From the NCBI GenBank assembly GCA_963834725.1, contig CAWICN010000001.1, forward strand, positions 5,270,001 to 5,334,000: a DNA stretch of 64,000 bases, in the 5' to 3' direction. Both the position numbers and the translations under genes were made by a program. Origin of the DNA: PALSA-693 sp963834725 (GTDB lineage Bacteria; Actinomycetota; Acidimicrobiia; Acidimicrobiales; Palsa-688). Shown here piece by piece: positions 54,032 through 63,424 of this stretch (position 1 is the first letter of the stretch; every line of letters starts with the position of its first letter). The notes beneath the pieces were generated by a model that was not told the DNA's origin, made no database searches, and saw only the letters and a list, made by a program, of their open reading frames with translations.

Positions 54032-54222
54032 CTTGCACGCTAACCCCGAAGCTCCGGCGAGAGATGCTGGGTGCGATTGACGCCTTGTGTGCATTTTTGG
54101 CGATATTTCGACCTGGATCGCGCCCAAGTTGACCAAACGCACCCAGTTGGGACGCTTCTTACGCCCCTGTCGCGAGGGGTTCGCGCCACCAAGGCGCGGG
54201 CCGCCGTCTTGTCCCCGGCCAG

Positions 54223-55908
54223 CTAGCCGCGGACGATCGGCTTGTACTTGATCCGGTGTGGTTGGTCTGCCTCGATACCCAGCCGTTGCCGGCGGTCCGC
54301 CTCGTAGTCCGAGAAGTTGCCTTCCCACCACTGCACCTGCGAGTCACCTTCGAAGGCGAGCACGTGGGTCGCAACGCGGTCCAGGAACCACCGGTCGTGG
54401 CTGACGATCACGGCGCAGCCGGCGAACGCCAGAAGGGCGTCCTCAAGGGCGCGCAAGGTGTCCACGTCGAGGTCATTGGTGGGCTCATCGAGAAGCAGGA
54501 CGTTTGCCCCGGAGCGGAGCACCTTGGCCAGATGGACCCGGTTTCGCTCGCCGCCGGATAGATCGCCCACCTTCTTCTGCTGATCGCCTCCCTTGAATCC
54601 GAAGCTGGCCACATAGGCCCGGCCGTGCAGCTCCCGGCCGCCGACCACGATGCGATCCAGGCCCTCGGCAATCTCCTCGAACACGGTGCTCGCCCCGCTG
54701 AGCACATCACGGGATTGATCGACGTACGCCAGCCGCACGGTGTCCCCGATCCGTAGCTCGCCGGCGTCGGGCGCTTCGGCTCCGACGATGAGACGGAACA
54801 GGGTGGTCTTGCCCGCGCCGTTCGGTCCGATGACACCGACGATCCCTCCCGGTGGCAGCAGGAACGACATGTCCTCCATCAACAGGTTGGCGCCGAAACC
54901 CTTGGACACCCCGTGGGCCTCGACCACGACGTCCCCGAGACGCGGACCGGGCGGGATGGTGATCTCGAGCCGGTCGGCGGCGCGCTCGCCGGCGGCCGCC
55001 TCGGCCTCGGCGACGAGGGTGTTGTAGGAGGTGATCCGGGCCTTGCCTTTGCTCTGGCGGGCGCGGGGCGACATGCGCACCCACTCGAGCTCGCGGGCAA
55101 GGGTGCGCTGCCGGGCCTGGTCGGCCTTCTCTTCGCCTGCAAGGCGAGCCTGCTTCTGCTCGAGCCAGGAGGAGTAGTTGCCGTGCCAGGGGATGCCGAA
55201 GCCGCGATCGAGCTCGAGGATCCATTCGGCCACGTTGTCCAGGAAGTAACGGTCGTGGGTGACGGCCACAACCGTCCCCGGGTAGTCCTTGAGCGTCCGC
55301 TCGAGCCATGCCACCGACTCGGCATCGAGATGGTTGGTCGGCTCGTCGAGCAACAGCAGATCCGGGCTCGACAGCAGAAGCCGGCAGAGGGCCACCCGCC
55401 GACGTTCACCGCCTGACAGGTTCGTCACTTTCACGTCGCCGGGCGGAAGCCGCAGCGCGTCCATGGCGATCTCCAGTTTGCGGTCCAGGTCCCAGGCCCC
55501 AGCCGCGTCGATGCGATCCTGCAGTTGGGCTTGCTCGGCCAGCAGCTTGTCGAAGTCGGCGTCGGGCGCTCCCATCGCGGCGCACACTTCGTCGAAGCGG
55601 ACGAGCAGGCTCTTGATCTCCGCCACACCGTCGGTGACGTTGCCGGCGATGTCCTTGGCCGCATCCAGGACCGGTTCCTGCGGCAGGAACCCGACGCTGA
55701 ACCCCGGTGTAAGGCGGGCCTCGCCGGTGAAACCGTCATCAACGCCGGCCATGATGCGCAGCAGGGAGGACTTGCCGGACCCGTTGGCGCCGATCACACC
55801 GATCTTGGCCCCGGGGAAGAAGGACAGACTTATACCCCTTAACACCTCTCGATCCCGCGGGTAGAAGCGTCTGAGGTCCCGCATGGTGAAGATGTACTGC
55901 GCCGGCAT
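54223..55908 (-). CDS. ettA: Energy-dependent translational throttle protein EttA (ABC-F ATPase)
   Basis: A 561-residue ribosome-associated ABC-F protein that gates the first elongation step according to ATP/ADP state. It has two ABC domains: Walker A GANGSGKSSLLR near residue 41, signature LSGGERRRVALC and LLLLDEPTNHLD, then GPNGAGKTTLFR, LSGGERNRVHLA and VLLLDEPTNDLD. The arm domain and the MSPRARQSKGKARI linker are present. The start MPAQYIFTMRDLRRFYP and the end IKYKPIVRG are typical. It diverges from kgd by 68 bp. Confidence 0.95.
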   Translation of the reverse strand: MPAQYIFTMRDLRRFYPRDREVLRGISLSFFPGAKIGVIGANGSGKSSLLRIMAGVDDGFTGEARLTPGFSVGFLPQEPVLDAAKDIAGNVTDGVAEIKSLLVRFDEVCAAMGAPDADFDKLLAEQAQLQDRIDAAGAWDLDRKLEIAMDALRLPPGDVKVTNLSGGERRRVALCRLLLSSPDLLLLDEPTNHLDAESVAWLERTLKDYPGTVVAVTHDRYFLDNVAEWILELDRGFGIPWHGNYSSWLEQKQARLAGEEKADQARQRTLARELEWVRMSPRARQSKGKARITSYNTLVAEAEAAAGERAADRLEITIPPGPRLGDVVVEAHGVSKGFGANLLMEDMSFLLPPGGIVGVIGPNGAGKTTLFRLIVGAEAPDAGELRIGDTVRLAYVDQSRDVLSGASTVFEEIAEGLDRIVVGGRELHGRAYVASFGFKGGDQQKKVGDLSGGERNRVHLAKVLRSGANVLLLDEPTNDLDVDTLRALEDALLAFAGCAVIVSHDRWFLDRVATHVLAFEGDSQVQWWEGNFSDYEADRRQRLGIEADQPHRIKYKPIVRG

Positions 55909-55976
55909 GGGGTCCAGTCTGCCCGAAGGCCATCAGCGCTCAGATCGCCGGCCGCGCCACGTACGCTGGTTGTGCG

Positions 55977-58900
55977 ATGACGGATGCCCAACGGAATGTC
56001 GACAACTTTGGTGCCAACGCCTGGTTGGTGGACGACATGTATGAGGAATACCGCCAGGACCCGCTATCGGTGAGCGAGAGCTGGCGGGACTTCTTCGAGA
56101 ATTACCGGCCTGGCGGGGTCAATCTGGCCCGACCTTCATTGCCGGAGATCAGGCCGCCGACGGACCTCGTCGACGAAGAAGCTCCCGCCGGCCCGGAGCC
56201 GGCCGCGGCCGCCAGCAGCGTGGCGCCATCCCGGCCGTCCCCGGGTACTGGCGGGCCGTCCCCGGGTACTGGCGGGCCGTCCCCGGGTGCTGGCGGGCCG
56301 TCCCCGGGTGCTGGCGGGCCGTCCCCGGGTGCTGGCGGGCCGTCCCCAGATATTGGCGGGCCGTCCCCAGATACTGGCGCGGGCGCCGAGAGCGGCCGTC
56401 TATCGGCTCGGGCCGGCTCCCCTCCAGCCGGAGCCACCGCGCCCTCTTCGCTCTCGACCACGCCCCTCGCCCCGGCTCCCCCAGCGGCGCCGGCGGCCGG
56501 GCCTGCGACGCCCGAAACCGGCGGAGGGGCCGGCCCCGCCGAAAGCGCCACCCCTCTCCGCGGAGCCGCCAGTCGCATCGTCGCCAACATGACCGCCAGC
56601 CTGGATATCCCGACGGCGACGAGCTTTCGGGTGGTACCCGCCAGGTTGCTCGAGGTCAACCGGCGCATCCTCAACAACCAGCTCAGCCGCACCGGCAGCG
56701 CCGGCAAGGTGAGCTTCACCCATCTCATCGGCTTCGCAGTGGTAAAGGCGCTGAAGGCCACGCCGGTTATGAACTCGACGTTCGTCCCGGCCGACCCCGA
56801 CGTAGCCAAGGCGGCACCGTCGGTCATCCGGCACGAGCAGATCGGTCTCGGAATCGCGGTGGACAACGAGCGACCCGATGGCAGCCGGACCTTGCTCGTT
56901 CCGGTCATCAAGGACGCCGGCGCCCTCGACTTCCGGGGCTTCTGGACCGGCTATGAGGAGCTGATCCGCAAGGTTCGGACCAACAAGATCGGCGCTGACG
57001 ACCTGAGCGGTGCGACCGCCACGATCACCAACCCCGGAACGATCGGCACCGTGCAGTCGGTGCCCCGACTCATGCCGGGGCAGGGCGTGATCGTCGGAGT
57101 CGGCGCCATCGACTACCCGGCCGAGTGGCAGGCTGCCGACCCGAGGGTGCTGGCCGAGCTCGGTGTCTCCAAGGTCGTCGCGCTGACGTCGACCTACGAC
57201 CACCGGATCATCCAGGGGGCCGAGTCCGGCTTGTTTCTCCAGCGGGTGCACCGGCTGCTGATCGGGGAGGACGCCTTCTACGAGCGGGTGTTCAAGGCCA
57301 TGGGCGTGCCCTACGAGCCGGTGCGCTTCCTCCGCGACGTCAACGACATCGCCGAGGGCTCCTCCGTTCATGTCCAGAAGCAGATCGAGGTGGACAACCT
57401 GATCAACCTGTACCGGGTTCGGGGCCACCTGATCGCCCACCTCGACCCGCTCGACTGGTCGGAACCGCACATGCACCCCGAGCTCGACCCCGCCACGCAC
57501 GGCCTGAGCGTGTGGGACCTCGAACGGGAGTTCCTCACCAGCGGGCTCGCCGGGCGGGAGCGGATGCGACTTGGCGACATCCTGGGCGTGCTGCGGGACG
57601 CCTACTGCCGCACGGTCGGCGTCGAGTACATGCACATCCAGGAGCCGGCGCAGAAGCGGTGGATCCAGGAGCACGTCGAGGGGGTGTCCACCCAGCTCAG
57701 CGCCGACGAGCATCGGTGGATACTCGATCGTCTCAATGCGGCCGAAGCGCTCGAACAGTTCCTCAACACCAAATACATCGGCCAGAAGCGCTTCGGGCTG
57801 GAAGGCGCAGAGGCCGCGCTCCCGCTGATCGATGCCGTGATCGACGAAGCCGCCGAGGCCGGGCAGGCCCAAGCGGTGCTCGGGATGGCCCACCGGGGCC
57901 GGCTGAACGTGCTCATCAACATCGTGGGGAAGGGCTACGGAGAGCTTTTCGAGGAGTTCGAGGGCAACATCGATCCTGGAACGGTCCAGGGATCCGGCGA
58001 CGTCAAATACCACAAGGGGTTTCAGGGGAAGTTCACCGGCCGGTCCGGCATCACCATCGATGTGGTGCTGGCGTCCAACCCATCACACCTGGAGGCGGTC
58101 GACCCGGTCGTGCAGGGGATGGCGCGGGCGCTGCAAGATCAGCTGGAAAAAGACAAGGGCGTCAGCGGCCACCCGGTCCTGCCGCTGCTCATCCACGGGG
58201 ACGCGGCGTTTGCCGGGCAGGGTGTCGTGGCCGAGACCCTCAACATGTCGGCCCTACCTGGCTACGAGACCGGCGGCACCGTGCACCTGGTCATCAACAA
58301 CCAGCTCGGCTTCACGACCAACCCGGCCTCGGCCCGGTCGTCGGTGTATGCGACCGACGTGGCGAAGATGGTCCAGGCCCCGATCTTCCACGTCAACGGG
58401 GACGATCCGGAGGCTTGTGTGCGGGTAGGGCGTCTGGCGTTCGCCTTCCGGCAGGCGTTCCACAAGGACGTCGTGATCGACCTGGTCTGCTACCGCCGTT
58501 ACGGGCACAACGAGCAGGACGATCCAAGCCTCACCCAGCCCTTGCTGTACCAGCTGATCAAGGAGCACCGCAGCGTACGGAAGCTCTACACCGAAACATT
58601 GGTCCGGCGGGGCGACATCACCATCTCCGAAGCCGAGGAGGTACTCCGCGACTTCTCGCAGCGGCTGCAAGCCGCCCTCGACGAAACCCGGGCCTCCGCA
58701 CCTCCGACCCCGACCGTCCTGCCTCCACCGCCCCCGCCGGCGCCGGTGTTGCCGCCTATCGGGACGGGCGTCGCACCGCCAGTGCTCCAACAGGTCGTCG
58801 ACGCCCTGGACGCCTTCCGGGAGGGTTTCACGGTGCACCCCAAGCTGGTGCGAGTGTTCGCGAACCGGGCCAAGCTCTGGGCTGCTGGCGAGGCCGACTG

Positions 58901-59912
58901 GGCCCTTGGCGAGGCGCTGGCCTACGGAACCCTGCTCCTCGAAGGCCGGGACGTCCGCCTGACCGGCCAGGACACCCGGCGGGGCACCTTCGGGCACCGT
59001 AATGCCGCCGTGGTGGACTACCTCACTGGAGCCGAGTACGTGCCGCTGGCGACCCTGGGCCCGGGCCGTTTCTCGATCTACGACTCGCTGCTCTCGGAGT
59101 ATGCCGCTCTCGGGTTCGAGTACGGCTACTCCCTCGTGGACCGCGATGGCCTGGTCGCCTGGGAGGCGCAGTTCGGCGACTTTGTCAACGGAGGGCAGAT
59201 CATCATCGATCAGTTTCTCGCGGCCGCCGAGATCAAGTGGGGACAGAAGTCGGGGCTGACGCTGTTGCTACCTCACGGTTACGAAGGCCAGGGCGCCGAA
59301 CACTCCTCGGCCCGGATGGAGCGGTTCCTTGACCTCTGCGCCGAGGACAACATGCAGGTCGCCGACGTGACCACGGCCTCGCAGCTGTTCCATCTCTTGC
59401 GGCGGCAGGTGCTGCGGTCGTCCCGCAAGCCGCTTGTCCTGTTCACGCCCAAGCGGTACCTGCGAGGGAGGGAGGCGTACAGCCCGGCGGCCGAATTCGC
59501 CGGCGGCCATTTCCGGGAGGTGCTCGGTGACCCGGCCGTGACTGATCGTGATGCCATCCGGAGGGTGGTCCTGGCCACGGGCAAGGTGGCCCTCGACGCT
59601 TTGACGGCGCGCGCCAAGGCGCAGCGTCACGACGTCGGCGTGGTCCGGATCGAGCAGCTGCATCCGTGGCCGGCTGATCAGCTGGCCGCGGCCCTGGCCG
59701 AATATCCGCGGGCGGACGAGGTCGTCTGGCTGCAGGAGGAACCAGAGAACATGGGCGCATGGAACTTCGTGCGGGATCGGCTTCCCGCCCTCCTCGGGGC
59801 CGACTTCCTGTTCGACCGGGTCACCCGGGTGGCCTCGGGATCACCGGCGACCGGTAGCCATGCCATGCACGAGCTGGAGCAGGCCGACCTGTTGGCGCGA
59901 GCGCTGGGATAG
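55977..59912 (+). CDS. kgd: Multifunctional 2-oxoglutarate metabolism enzyme (E2-E1 fusion; Kgd type)
   Basis: A 1311-residue fusion typical of actinobacteria that decarboxylates 2-oxoglutarate and transfers the succinyl group in the citric acid cycle. The N-terminal FGANAWLVDDMYEEYRQDP recruits partners. A repetitive linker (residues 87-135) leads to the acyltransferase domain, with its catalytic region TSTYDHRIIQGAESGLF near residue 405. The E1 part has GMAHRGRLNVLINIV, HGDAAFAGQGVV, NNQLGFTTNPASARS and CYRRYGHNEQDDPSLTQP (thiamine diphosphate/Mg). The C-terminus is WLQEEPENMGAWNFV. There is no lipoyl domain, as expected for this family. Frame intact over 3.9 kb. Confidence 0.96.
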   Translation: MTDAQRNVDNFGANAWLVDDMYEEYRQDPLSVSESWRDFFENYRPGGVNLARPSLPEIRPPTDLVDEEAPAGPEPAAAASSVAPSRPSPGTGGPSPGTGGPSPGAGGPSPGAGGPSPGAGGPSPDIGGPSPDTGAGAESGRLSARAGSPPAGATAPSSLSTTPLAPAPPAAPAAGPATPETGGGAGPAESATPLRGAASRIVANMTASLDIPTATSFRVVPARLLEVNRRILNNQLSRTGSAGKVSFTHLIGFAVVKALKATPVMNSTFVPADPDVAKAAPSVIRHEQIGLGIAVDNERPDGSRTLLVPVIKDAGALDFRGFWTGYEELIRKVRTNKIGADDLSGATATITNPGTIGTVQSVPRLMPGQGVIVGVGAIDYPAEWQAADPRVLAELGVSKVVALTSTYDHRIIQGAESGLFLQRVHRLLIGEDAFYERVFKAMGVPYEPVRFLRDVNDIAEGSSVHVQKQIEVDNLINLYRVRGHLIAHLDPLDWSEPHMHPELDPATHGLSVWDLEREFLTSGLAGRERMRLGDILGVLRDAYCRTVGVEYMHIQEPAQKRWIQEHVEGVSTQLSADEHRWILDRLNAAEALEQFLNTKYIGQKRFGLEGAEAALPLIDAVIDEAAEAGQAQAVLGMAHRGRLNVLINIVGKGYGELFEEFEGNIDPGTVQGSGDVKYHKGFQGKFTGRSGITIDVVLASNPSHLEAVDPVVQGMARALQDQLEKDKGVSGHPVLPLLIHGDAAFAGQGVVAETLNMSALPGYETGGTVHLVINNQLGFTTNPASARSSVYATDVAKMVQAPIFHVNGDDPEACVRVGRLAFAFRQAFHKDVVIDLVCYRRYGHNEQDDPSLTQPLLYQLIKEHRSVRKLYTETLVRRGDITISEAEEVLRDFSQRLQAALDETRASAPPTPTVLPPPPPPAPVLPPIGTGVAPPVLQQVVDALDAFREGFTVHPKLVRVFANRAKLWAAGEADWALGEALAYGTLLLEGRDVRLTGQDTRRGTFGHRNAAVVDYLTGAEYVPLATLGPGRFSIYDSLLSEYAALGFEYGYSLVDRDGLVAWEAQFGDFVNGGQIIIDQFLAAAEIKWGQKSGLTLLLPHGYEGQGAEHSSARMERFLDLCAEDNMQVADVTTASQLFHLLRRQVLRSSRKPLVLFTPKRYLRGREAYSPAAEFAGGHFREVLGDPAVTDRDAIRRVVLATGKVALDALTARAKAQRHDVGVVRIEQLHPWPADQLAAALAEYPRADEVVWLQEEPENMGAWNFVRDRLPALLGADFLFDRVTRVASGSPATGSHAMHELEQADLLARALG
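56235..56381 (+). repeat. 21-bp tandem repeat in the kgd linker
   Basis: About seven 21-bp units encode the heptapeptide PSPGTGG, with Thr or Ala in position 5 and drift to PSPDIGG in the last copies. The unit keeps the reading frame. The repeat lies in the flexible linker between the N-terminal tail and the acyltransferase domain. Confidence 0.92.
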
Positions 59913-60055
59913 GGGGTTATAACGCCAGCGGCCCGACTCCGCCGGCTTGACGCCCTCGCCTACTGCGCGGTCGCGCCCGGTTCGAGCCGCCGGCCTGCAC
60001 CGGGGTGCCAAGGGTCTGCCGATCGCGGCCTCGAGGCTGCTTGACTTACGGCGTC

Positions 60056-61762
60056 ATGCCTCCTCGCCACGTCATCGTCGACGGTTCCAATCTGGCCACA
60101 GAAGGACGGTCGCTGCCCAGCCTCGCGCAGCTCGATCAGGCGGTGCGCGAGTATCTGGCCGAAAACCCGACCGACGTGGTGACGGTCGTGGTGGACGCCT
60201 CGTTCGGGCATCGCATCGACCCGTCGGAGGTCCCGGTGTTCGAGGAGGCGGAAGCTGCGGGCGAGCTGGTGTCGCCGCCGGCGGGCGCCATCGGCCGTGG
60301 TGACGCCTTCTTGCTGCGCATCGCGGACAAGGCCGGTGCCACGGTGCTGTCCAACGACTCGTTCCAGGAGTTCCATGGCGTGCACCCGTGGCTGTTCGAC
60401 GATGGGCGGCTGGTCGGCGGCAAGCCGGTTCCCGGCGTGGGCTGGATCTTCCTGCCGCGGACGCCGGTGCGAGGCCAGAGAAGCCGGGAGGGTGTCAAGG
60501 ATGCCAAGCGTCGGAAGGGCGCGGGCCCGACCACCCACCAAAGCGGGCTGGATCTGGCGGCATCGAAGGCGAAAGGCCGCGCCAAGAAGGTGGACCGGGC
60601 GATCGCCCGGGCCACCGAGGAGGCGGTGGAACCGAAGGCGAAAGGGGAGCGCCGGCGCCGGGCTGCCGGCGTCCCTCCGGCTGAACCCCTGAACGAACCG
60701 CTCGCCTTCATCACGTTCATCGCCGCCCATCCGCTCGGGAGCGAAGTGGCGGGAACGGTGTTGGAGTTCTCGTCCCATGGAGCCTTCGTCAATGCGGACG
60801 GCGCTCGCTGCTACGTGCCGCTGTCGGCGATGGGCGACCCGCCGCCGCGTCGGGCGCGGGAGGTGGTGGCCAAGGGCGAGGAGCGCAGCTTCGTCGTTCA
60901 GGCCCTCGACCCCCAGCGGCGGGGTGTCGAACTGGCTCTGCCCGACTATGCCAGGGTCGCCGGCGGTCCAACAGAGGAGACGGTCGAGGCCGAGATTCAT
61001 CCGCGTGCCGAGGCGACGCCGAAGCGCCGGCGTCGCGACAAGGCGGAGGCGGCCACTGTGGGCGCCACACCGCTCGAGGTCGAGACAGCCGTCCCGGCGC
61101 TGGTCGGCAGCCCGCCGGTTCCTGATCCGACCGACGGATCGCTCGGCCAGGAGGCTGTGGCCGCTGTCGCGGCGGCCAGGCCCGCGAGACGGGCAGCGGG
61201 CAGAAAGGCTGCTTCAGCGCCGGCACGCAACGGCGGGGCGGCCAATGTTGAAGCGGATCGGCCGGACAACCCGCCGGGCGCTCCGGTCGCGGTCAAGGAG
61301 TCGGCGCGAAAGCGGGCCCCGGCGGTGAAGAAAGCGGCCGCGGCCGAGCCGGGCCCCCCCACGGCGCCGGCGGCCAAGAAGGCGGCCGCGAAAAAGGCGG
61401 GGGTGGCTGAGCACGCTGGCGCCGGAAAGTCGGCGCCGGCCGGGGCGACCGCGACGAATGCGGCGGCTCCGAGCGGGGCGACCGCGGCGAAGAGGGCGGT
61501 GGCGAAGAGGACAGGGGCGCCGGCTCGGGCCATGGCGGGGAAGGAGGCGCCCGCAGGGGCGACGGCAGCGAAGAAGGTGGCGAAGAGGGCAGCGGCGCCG
61601 ACGAGGGCCACAGCGGCCGGGAAACTGGCCTCTGCTGCCAAGGCGGCCACCGCGAAGGCGACCCCGGCCAAGAAGGCCTCCACCGCAAAGCAGGCCACGG
61701 CAAAGCCGGCCACAACCAGGAAGACCGTGACCAAGAAGGCTGCTCCCCTCGAGGATGCCTGA
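60056..61762 (+). CDS. NYN-domain ribonuclease-like protein with S1-like domain and H1-like tail
   Basis: A 568-residue protein with three visible parts. Residues 1-145 resemble the NYN/Zc3h12a PIN-like nuclease fold: HVIVDGSNLATEGR, VVVDASFGHRIDPSE, GRGDAFLLRIADKAGATVLSNDSF. The aspartates (DGSN, DASF, the D in GRGD, NDSF) form the expected acidic site. Residues 225-295 are S1-like: SEVAGTVLEFSSHGAFVNAD and CYVPLSAMGDPP. Residues 385-568 are Lys/Ala-rich (AKKAAAKKAG). ATG at 60056 was chosen. The function is probably RNA processing or binding, but it is unproven. Confidence 0.8.
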   Translation: MPPRHVIVDGSNLATEGRSLPSLAQLDQAVREYLAENPTDVVTVVVDASFGHRIDPSEVPVFEEAEAAGELVSPPAGAIGRGDAFLLRIADKAGATVLSNDSFQEFHGVHPWLFDDGRLVGGKPVPGVGWIFLPRTPVRGQRSREGVKDAKRRKGAGPTTHQSGLDLAASKAKGRAKKVDRAIARATEEAVEPKAKGERRRRAAGVPPAEPLNEPLAFITFIAAHPLGSEVAGTVLEFSSHGAFVNADGARCYVPLSAMGDPPPRRAREVVAKGEERSFVVQALDPQRRGVELALPDYARVAGGPTEETVEAEIHPRAEATPKRRRRDKAEAATVGATPLEVETAVPALVGSPPVPDPTDGSLGQEAVAAVAAARPARRAAGRKAASAPARNGGAANVEADRPDNPPGAPVAVKESARKRAPAVKKAAAAEPGPPTAPAAKKAAAKKAGVAEHAGAGKSAPAGATATNAAAPSGATAAKRAVAKRTGAPARAMAGKEAPAGATAAKKVAKRAAAPTRATAAGKLASAAKAATAKATPAKKASTAKQATAKPATTRKTVTKKAAPLEDA

Positions 61763-61901
61763 CAGTGCGGCGCGGGAGGCGACCGCGCCCAGCGATCGCG
61801 ATCGGCCCCGGCGCGCCCCGGACCGCGAGCAAAAGCGCGACCGACCCCCGGATGCGATTCCGGAACTCGAGGGGTGACCGGTTCCATACGATGATGTCCG
61901 C

Positions 61902-62684
61902 ATGCGGATCGCTACCTGGAACGTCAACTCGCTAAAGGTTCGCCTGCCGCGGGTGGAAGAGTGGCTCGCCTACGCCCATCCCGACGTGGTGTGCCTGCAG
62001 GAAACTAAGCTGGCTGATGCCACCTTTCCGCACCTGGCCTTCTCGGCGCTCGGCTATGAGAGCGTGCATCACGGTGATGGTCGCTGGAATGGCGTGGCCA
62101 TCCTGTCCCGGGTGGGGATCGACGATGTGGTGATCGGCTTTGCGGGTCCGGGCGATCGGGACTCGGAGACCCGGATCATCAGCGCTCGCTGTGCAGGCGC
62201 CCTGATGACCAGCGTCTATGTTCCTAACGGTCGCAGCCTCGACTCCGACCAGTATCTGTACAAGCTGAAGTGGCTGGAAAGGCTTCGCCAGCACCTCGAT
62301 GCCCTGACTGATCGGCGCGACCGCGTCGCCGTCTGCGGCGACTTCAACATTGCGCCCGACGACCTCGACGTATGGGACCCCGGGGCCTTCGTGGGCGCGA
62401 CGCACGTGAGCGACCCTGAGCGCGCTGCCCTGCGTGATCTCGAGGATTGGGGGCTCGTTGACGCCTTCCGGGCGCGCTATCCGGAGGACCGGCTCTTCAG
62501 CTACTGGGACTATCGAGCGGGTGACTTTCACGAGCATCGGGGGATGCGCATCGACCTGGTGCTCATGTCCCGTCCATTGGCTGACCATCTGACCTGGGCT
62601 CTGGTGGATCGCAACGCCCGCAAGGGCAAATTGCCCTCCGACCACGCTCCCGTCCTGGTGGACGTGGACGCGCCCGCTTCCTGA
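61902..62684 (+). CDS. xth: Exodeoxyribonuclease III
   Basis: A 260-residue AP endonuclease/3' exonuclease used in base-excision repair. The start MRIATWNVNSLKVRLPRVEEWL is typical. CLQETKL carries the catalytic Glu, then SVYVPNGRSLDSDQYLYKLKW, VAVCGDFNIAPDDLDVWDP (catalytic Asp/Asn) and the C-terminal LPSDHAPVLVDV (His). Length and motif order are standard. It stands as a single gene on this strand. Confidence 0.95.
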   Translation: MRIATWNVNSLKVRLPRVEEWLAYAHPDVVCLQETKLADATFPHLAFSALGYESVHHGDGRWNGVAILSRVGIDDVVIGFAGPGDRDSETRIISARCAGALMTSVYVPNGRSLDSDQYLYKLKWLERLRQHLDALTDRRDRVAVCGDFNIAPDDLDVWDPGAFVGATHVSDPERAALRDLEDWGLVDAFRARYPEDRLFSYWDYRAGDFHEHRGMRIDLVLMSRPLADHLTWALVDRNARKGKLPSDHAPVLVDVDAPAS

Positions 62685-62880
62685 GCCGGCGGCTATTGCG
62701 GCCGCATCACACGCGGAACCGGTCCTGAGGTGTCCGACCCGGCGCGGCGCGAATCACCGAGAGCGCCTGACCCGAACGCTCTGCGGTCGGCGGCCACTCA
62801 CGGAATCGGTCTCGGATCGCCGCATCAGGAAAGCGGTCGGGGACCAGCGCCGCTCGGGGAATCGGTTTGGACCGTGGTGA

Positions 62881-63306
62881 TCAGGACCGGGCGCCGACTG
62901 GCGACGGGTGAGGGAGCCCGAGCGAGGAAACCGACAGCAGCTCGTCCAGGGCCAAATCCCACGGCAGCGGCAATGCCGCCGAACCCGAGCCGACCAGGGG
63001 GCGGGGCCGGCGGGGGAACGAGGCGCCCGAACTGCCGCCCCGGCCTCGATACATGATCAAACCGGTGACGGGATCAGGGACCGCGTCGAGGGCGGCACGC
63101 ACCAGCGGAAGGTCGGTGAAGGACTCCCATGCGGCTTCGTCGTCGAAAGATACTTCGAACACAACGCCCCAGCTGTGGTGGTGCCATTCCCAGTCGGTTG
63201 CCCCATGCGTGAGGGCGGTCTCCATCAATGAGTCGCGGTAAGCCTCTCCCCACGCCGACGCCGGGGTGGCCCCGTCAAAAACCTCGATCGAGTACCACGC
63301 CGTCAC
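62881..63306 (-). CDS. Hypothetical conserved-looking protein, function unknown
   Basis: A 141-residue protein whose first 95 residues look like a compact domain: MTAWYSIEVFDGATPASAWG, then GATDWEWHHHSWGVVFEVSF and LDAVPDPVTGLIMYRGRGG. The Trp/His-rich core (DWEWHHHSWG) is distinctive. The C-terminal 45 residues are Pro/Ser/Leu-rich and may be variable. No known family is assigned. The 196-bp gap to xth shows nothing recognisable. Confidence 0.65.
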   Translation of the reverse strand: MTAWYSIEVFDGATPASAWGEAYRDSLMETALTHGATDWEWHHHSWGVVFEVSFDDEAAWESFTDLPLVRAALDAVPDPVTGLIMYRGRGGSSGASFPRRPRPLVGSGSAALPLPWDLALDELLSVSSLGLPHPSPVGARS

Positions 63307-63424
63307 GACCGACCAGGATAGCCCGAATTGGGCCGGGCGCGACAGGTTGGAGAAGGAGAAATCTGCCGTCCGGCCCCGCCGTCGCGAACCGCGCCGAGGC
63401 CCATCTCAGCCGTGGGCGGACAGC

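Noticed and set aside
54066..54146. 9-bp inverted repeat CTGGGTGCG/CGCACCCAG upstream of the hydrolase gene
   Set aside because: The arms are 63 bp apart and no second feature supports regulation or a structured RNA. It is mentioned with the hydrolase only.
59975..59992. CGGTTCGAGCC as a possible tRNA T-arm
   Set aside because: No acceptor stem, anticodon arm or D-arm can be folded around it.
62730..63056. Plus-strand frame of 108 residues after xth
   Set aside because: Low-complexity Arg/Pro/Gly sequence antisense to the better-supported minus-strand gene at 62881-63306.
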